NCBI GenBank assembly: GCA_035968095.1
Contig: JAWQFW010000040.1
Span: forward strand, 1-27,692
Direction: 5' to 3'
Length of the DNA stretch: 27,692 nucleotides
DNA from: IIICB1 sp035968095
GTDB taxonomy: Bacteria; Cyanobacteriota; Cyanobacteriia; Cyanobacteriales; SIO1D9
This document shows positions 23,915 through 27,692 of the stretch, piece by piece. The position numbers and the translations under genes were made by a program. Under the pieces are notes generated by a model. The model was not told the DNA's origin. It did not search any database and saw only the letters and a program-made list of their open reading frames with translations. The stretch's first letter is position 1; the number at the start of each line of letters is the position of its first letter.

Positions 23915-24892
23915 TCAAGACTTAGATTTAAAAGGAGTTTTTTTCTTGCTTTTTTGTTTATTTTTTTCGTAATCAATTTCCTTCAGTTTTTTAACAATTC
24001 GTGTAAAGTAATCTTGTAAATAAGTTTCTAGAGTTGTCATTTGCTCTGGGTCAAGTCCAAAGACTTGATATACCTCATCCATCGGCGCATCCAGAGGTTT
24101 ACCACTTGCCAATACCTCAGCAAACGCCAAACGCTCAGAAGCATTCTTCCCCCAGGCAAAAAATCGAGTTAGGCGACGCATAAATCGTAACAAACCCATT
24201 GGTAATCGGGCAATTTTTGCACTTTGCCCTGATAAAGCTTCACAGCGATTAATAATTTCGTAGGCATCCCAAGCACGAGATCCGACTACGGGAAAAATTT
24301 TATTTTCTGTTTCGGGAACTTCTAAGGCGCGAACAGCAAATTTGGCAATATCAATAGTATCCATATAAGCAACAGGACTGTTTTCTCCCGTCACCCATAC
24401 TGCTTGATTATCTAAAATCGGAATTGCATACTGACCGATTAAACCCTGCATAAAACCCGCCGGTCGAAGTACAGTGTAGTTTAATCCAGATTCTGCCAGA
24501 AAAACTTCCGTACACCGTTTGATTTCCATCAAGGGTACTTGAGGATGTTTCTCCGCATCAAGAATGGAAAAAAAGATATATCTTTGAATCTCAGCAGCTT
24601 GAGCAGCTTGAATTAATGCTACTTTTCCTTGCCAATCCACCTGTTTTATGCTAAGAGAATCCGTAGGTCTAGCGGTTGCTGCATCAATAATAGCTTCAAT
24701 ACCTTCGAGAGCAGGAGGAAGAGTTTCGGGCTTACATAAATCTCCCTTAACTAATTCTGCGCCCCATTCTTGCAAAAAAGTTGCTTTACTTTTGTTTCGT
24801 ACCAAACAGCGAACCCGATGGTTTTCTTCGAGAGCGCGACGAGCAACTTGTCTTCCCAAGGTGCCCGTGGCACCAACGATCAATACATCCAT
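23915..24892 (-). CDS. ycf39: Ycf39 photosystem II assembly factor (atypical SDR)
   Basis: 325-aa NAD(P)-binding protein of the atypical SDR group. The Rossmann motif GATGTLG (7-13) is followed by CLVRNKSKATFLQEWGAELVKGDL. The SDR tyrosine position is not conserved as YxxxK. Further family segments are TVLRPAGFMQGLIGQYAIPILDNQAVWVTG and AYMDTIDIAKFAVRAL. Ycf39, which binds high-light-inducible proteins, assists chlorophyll delivery to D1 during photosystem II assembly. The C-terminus is extended by a Lys-rich tail (KKLKEIDYEKNKQKSKKKTP). The protein is peripheral, at the thylakoid surface. It is 51 bases upstream of nadK on the same strand. Confidence 0.88.
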   Translation of the reverse strand: MDVLIVGATGTLGRQVARRALEENHRVRCLVRNKSKATFLQEWGAELVKGDLCKPETLPPALEGIEAIIDAATARPTDSLSIKQVDWQGKVALIQAAQAAEIQRYIFFSILDAEKHPQVPLMEIKRCTEVFLAESGLNYTVLRPAGFMQGLIGQYAIPILDNQAVWVTGENSPVAYMDTIDIAKFAVRALEVPETENKIFPVVGSRAWDAYEIINRCEALSGQSAKIARLPMGLLRFMRRLTRFFAWGKNASERLAFAEVLASGKPLDAPMDEVYQVFGLDPEQMTTLETYLQDYFTRIVKKLKEIDYEKNKQKSKKKTPFKSKS

Positions 24893-25011
24893 CTAAGAAT
24901 TTAGTAATGAAATTTAAACTTTCTATAAGATGTTATCAGAATTCGGACACTTTAGGTTTTTTTTCTGAGAACTGAATTTTCTTGAAAGCCGGAGTAAGTC
25001 GAAGATGCACC

Positions 25012-25027
25012 TTACCAAGAGTGGTAA
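25012..25027 (-). terminator. short hairpin after the MBL-fold gene
   Basis: TTACCA (25012-25017) and TGGTAA (25022-25027) with a 4-base loop, directly after the stop of the minus-strand MBL gene. At 6 bp it is short and has no U tract, so it is a weak terminator candidate. Confidence 0.3.
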
Positions 25028-25028
25028 T

Positions 25029-25886
25029 TCAGATTACACTGAGAATCATTCCTTCGTGAGCCAGAACCGAATTGGGAAAAGTTTCTTTAACTTGAAGACC
25101 AATACGGTCGAGTAGTTCGTCAGAGTGGTTCGGTTCATGATGAAAGATTACCAGTTTTTTCACATTAGCAGCGATCGCCGCTTTGACTCCTTCTTGCCAA
25201 GTTGAGTGTCCCCAGCCAACTTTCGGAGATTTGGGGTTATGATATTCTTCATCAGTGTACATGGCATCGTAAATGAGTAAATCTGCATTCTGAGCCAGAT
25301 AAACTACATTTTCATCCAGGCGATCGGGAAAATGTTCAGTGTCAGTACAATAAACTACTGAATGTCCCTGCCAACTGATGCGATAGCCCATTGCCCCATT
25401 AGGATGATTAAGCGGACGAGTTTCGATTTCAATAGCACCGATTTTAAACATTTCTTCACAGACAAGATCGTAATAATTAATCTGTGCTTGAATTTCTTTA
25501 GTTGGGACTGGAGAATTTACGTGCAGCACTCGTTCGCGAAAGTGCTTTTTCATCTTCATCGGTTCGCCATCGGGAGGAACCTGTCCGTGAATATGAAAAA
25601 TATGTTCTCGACTAAAAACGGGGAGGAAAAAAGGTACTCCTTGAATATGATCCCAGTGGTAGTGGGTGAAGAATAGATAAGTTTCTTCCGGCTTTTGCCG
25701 ACGTAAACTTTTACCTAAAACCCGCAAACCAGTTCCACCATCAAAAATCAGACGTTTACCTCCAATTCGCATTTCTACGCAGGAAGTATTTCCTCCATAG
25801 CGTACCGTCTCTGAACCTGGAGTCGGAATACTACCTCGGACTCCCCAAAATTGGACAACAAATTCAGAATTCAGGTTAGTTTCCAT
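25029..25886 (-). CDS. MBL-fold metal-dependent hydrolase (PhnP-like)
   Basis: Metallo-beta-lactamase-fold hydrolase (285 aa). The N-terminal VQFWGVRGSIPTPGSETVRYGGNTSCVE is typical of the subgroup related to phosphoribosyl cyclic phosphodiesterases and cyclic-nucleotide-type hydrolases. The metal site is HYHWDH with His75, His77, Asp79 and His80. Further ligands probably come from NHPNGAMGYRI, CTDTEH and HHEPNHS. There is no signal peptide, so it is cytoplasmic. A phosphodiester substrate is likely but not defined. It starts 11 bases after aroC, so the two are probably one operon. The pairing does not reveal its substrate. Confidence 0.85.
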   Translation of the reverse strand: METNLNSEFVVQFWGVRGSIPTPGSETVRYGGNTSCVEMRIGGKRLIFDGGTGLRVLGKSLRRQKPEETYLFFTHYHWDHIQGVPFFLPVFSREHIFHIHGQVPPDGEPMKMKKHFRERVLHVNSPVPTKEIQAQINYYDLVCEEMFKIGAIEIETRPLNHPNGAMGYRISWQGHSVVYCTDTEHFPDRLDENVVYLAQNADLLIYDAMYTDEEYHNPKSPKVGWGHSTWQEGVKAAIAANVKKLVIFHHEPNHSDELLDRIGLQVKETFPNSVLAHEGMILSVI

Positions 25887-25897
25887 TTGGTTAGCAA

Positions 25898-26992
25898 TTA
25901 AGGCTGAAAAACATTACATTGAGCATGGTGACGTAGTAAGTGATCGCACAAGACTAAAGCTACCATTGCTTCCACCATTGGGACAGCGCGAGGCAAAACA
26001 CAAGGGTCATGGCGACCTTTAGCTGCTAAAGTTGTTTCTGCGCCTGTGCTGGTCACTGTACGCTGTTCTTGACCTATGGTAGCAGTAGGTTTAAAGGCTA
26101 CTCGCAAAATAATATTTTCTCCGTTAGCAATGCCGCCTTGGATACCGCCAGAACGATTGGTAGCAGTCCGAATTTGACCTGTTTCGTCGGTATAAAATTC
26201 GTCGTTATGCTCGAAACCTGTAAGTAAAGTTCCGGCAAAACCGGAACCGATTTCAAATCCTTTAGAAGCTGGAAGAGACATAACTGCTTTGGCTAAGTCA
26301 GCTTCGAGTTTATCAAATACGGGTTGTCCTAATCCTTTGGGAACATTACGAGCGACGCATTCAACTACACCACCAAGGGAGTCTTTTTGTTTTCTAATTT
26401 GGTCGATTAATTCAATCATTTGCTCGGCTGACTCAGGATGAGGACAGCGCACGATATTGCTTTCAACTTGTTCGAGAGTTACAGTGTTAGGATCGACTAC
26501 TGCTTCTAAATCTTTGATCCGTTTAACATAACCAACGATTTCTGTATTAGCTACTTGACGCAGAATTTTTTTAGCGATCGCTCCGGCTGCTACTCTACCT
26601 ATAGTTTCTCTTGCACTTGCTCTCCCCCCACCTTGCCAATTCCGAATCCCGTATTTAGCATCATAAGTGGCATCAGCGTGGGAAGGACGGTATTTTTCCG
26701 CCATTTCCGCGTAATCTTGGGGACGAGGGTCTTTATTGCGAACAAGAATACTAATTGGTGTTCCGAGGGTTTTTCCTTGAAATACCCCAGAAAGAATTTC
26801 ACAAGTGTCGGTTTCTTTGCGGGGTGTAGTAATTTTACTTTGTCCGGGTCGTCTGCGGTCTAAGTCGAGTTGAATATCTGACTCAGAAATTGACAGTTGA
26901 GGGGGACAGCCATCAACAACTACACCGACACCACCACCGTGAGATTCCCCAAAAGTTGTAATCCGAAATAAATGCCCGAAAGTATTGCCCAT
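25898..26992 (-). CDS. aroC: chorismate synthase
   Basis: Last step of the shikimate pathway: conversion of EPSP to chorismate with reduced FMN, in the cytoplasm (364 aa). All three family signatures are present: GESHGGGVG near residue 15, YGIRNWQGGGRASARETIGRVAAGAIA in the middle, and the C-terminal RHDPCVLPRAVPMVEAMVALVL. The length is normal. The ATG at 26992 is the only sensible start. It lies 46 bases downstream of the retropepsin-like gene and 11 upstream of the MBL gene on the same strand. It gives the precursor for the tryptophan branch served by trpC, although that gene is far away here. Confidence 0.96.
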   Translation of the reverse strand: MGNTFGHLFRITTFGESHGGGVGVVVDGCPPQLSISESDIQLDLDRRRPGQSKITTPRKETDTCEILSGVFQGKTLGTPISILVRNKDPRPQDYAEMAEKYRPSHADATYDAKYGIRNWQGGGRASARETIGRVAAGAIAKKILRQVANTEIVGYVKRIKDLEAVVDPNTVTLEQVESNIVRCPHPESAEQMIELIDQIRKQKDSLGGVVECVARNVPKGLGQPVFDKLEADLAKAVMSLPASKGFEIGSGFAGTLLTGFEHNDEFYTDETGQIRTATNRSGGIQGGIANGENIILRVAFKPTATIGQEQRTVTSTGAETTLAAKGRHDPCVLPRAVPMVEAMVALVLCDHLLRHHAQCNVFQP

Positions 26993-27038
26993 AGTTGAGA
27001 GTTAAAAGCTTATGAACTTCGTATTTTAACAGCGATCG

Positions 27039-27578
27039 CTACTTCGCTTTCGTCCGGGCGCGAATTTCAATCGTGTTTTCTTTAATTGTGACATCATGAT
27101 TACCGTAAAAGTCTTGTCCGAGTAAACCTAGGTTTAAGGCTGGAGAAATTCCTACTCTCAGATTATTCACTGTCATCCCGCCTACCGCAACCGAACTCAG
27201 GCGACCATAAGGAAAAGGAACAGCATTTTGGCTAGCAGTATCAACTAAGATTGTTCCCTCGGTTCTTACACCTAAAGTTTTTGCCATTTGGGGGTTAATT
27301 GCCGTTCCTGTTGCTCCGGTATCGAACAACATTTCAAAAGTTTCATTCTCGTTGAAGGTAACATCAATTACCGGAGTTCCACCTTCTCTTCTTTTAATCG
27401 GAATTACATAAACTCCTGAAACTGAAGCATCAGAAGACTCACCACAAAGTTTTCCTAGGTCAATTGAACGACCATTACTATCGACCATAAAACAACCTTG
27501 CTGTTCTTGAGAGTAAGAACTGAAAGGAAATACAGTTAGTCCCGTGGTTATTACTAATGCTGCTATCAATTTTTTCAT
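27039..27578 (-). CDS. secreted retropepsin-like aspartic protease
   Basis: 179 aa with a signal peptide (MKKLIAALVITTGLTVFPFSSYSQ, cleavage probably near residue 23). A single-domain clan AA aspartic-protease fold follows. The catalytic motif is FDTGATGTAI with Asp86, preceded by the strand TPVIDVTFNENETFEMLF and followed by the flap-like ILVDTASQNAVPFPYG and the closing GLLGQDFYGNHDVTI. Such single-domain proteins (TIGR02281 type) act as dimers. The DTG triad is intact, so the enzyme should be active in the periplasm. The natural substrate is unknown. It is the first gene of the minus-strand run with aroC and the MBL protein. Confidence 0.85.
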   Translation of the reverse strand: MKKLIAALVITTGLTVFPFSSYSQEQQGCFMVDSNGRSIDLGKLCGESSDASVSGVYVIPIKRREGGTPVIDVTFNENETFEMLFDTGATGTAINPQMAKTLGVRTEGTILVDTASQNAVPFPYGRLSSVAVGGMTVNNLRVGISPALNLGLLGQDFYGNHDVTIKENTIEIRARTKAK

Positions 27579-27692
27579 AGAAAATTTGGCGATCGCTGAT
27601 TTTTTGCTCGCTAGTTGTATTTTAGCAATTGGCGATCGCCACTTGTCGAGCCTACAACCCTATTTTTTTCATTACTTCAAATTATTTTCCTG

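Overview
The window is cyanobacterial chromosome. The octamer GCGATCGC (HIP1) recurs throughout (e.g. 1024, 1402, 3880). There are photosynthesis genes (petM for the cytochrome b6f complex, ycf39 for photosystem II assembly, an nblR-type response regulator) and several small proteins of cyanobacteria-restricted type. Heptamer tandem repeats like those of filamentous and colonial cyanobacteria are also present. Coding density is ordinary and most genes are housekeeping. The accessory signal is concentrated in 11.3-19.1 kb, with a smaller candidate at 6.1-7.1 kb.

Layout. 0-3.2 kb: an ABC permease of the MacB/FtsX type followed 15 bases later by an outer-membrane TolC-family protein, the end of an export operon. 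3.4-5.2 kb: an adenosine-deaminase-family protein with a changed active-site residue, then a small secreted cysteine-containing protein behind a structured leader. 5.3-7.1 kb (minus strand): an alpha/beta hydrolase, and upstream of it a tightly coupled pair of unknown genes (72 and 257 aa) that may be a toxin-like/partner pair. 7.2-9.5 kb: pdxA divergent from petM, then a TIGR01777-type epimerase. 9.6-12.5 kb: murA, a tRNA-Leu(CAG), a SpoU-type RNA methyltransferase and a small acidic protein. 12.7-15.5 kb: lpdA and trpC, separated by a repeat block made almost wholly of 7-nt units and a 91-nt tandem unit. A 100-N assembly gap sits inside that block.

15.5-19.0 kb is the mobile segment. It holds a complete IS605-type element (tnpA and tnpB divergent, with recognisable right end), then one small conserved gene, then a lone tnpB on the opposite strand. 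The right ends of the two tnpB units face each other across the small gene. 19.1-27.6 kb returns to core genes: a class V aminotransferase with a strong terminator, a DUF2949-type protein, a 660-base gene-poor stretch, a DUF192 lipoprotein, the NblR-like regulator, NAD kinase, ycf39, and a minus-strand cluster of a retropepsin-like protease, aroC and an MBL-fold hydrolase.

Working together: murA (cell wall), pdxA (vitamin B6), trpC and aroC (aromatic amino acids), nadK (NADP) and lpdA (2-oxoacid dehydrogenases) are independent metabolic functions rather than one pathway. No CRISPR array, prophage or obvious defence island is visible. The best leads for something undescribed are the 72/257-aa pair, the D-to-N deaminase-family enzyme, and the repeat block that splits lpdA from trpC.
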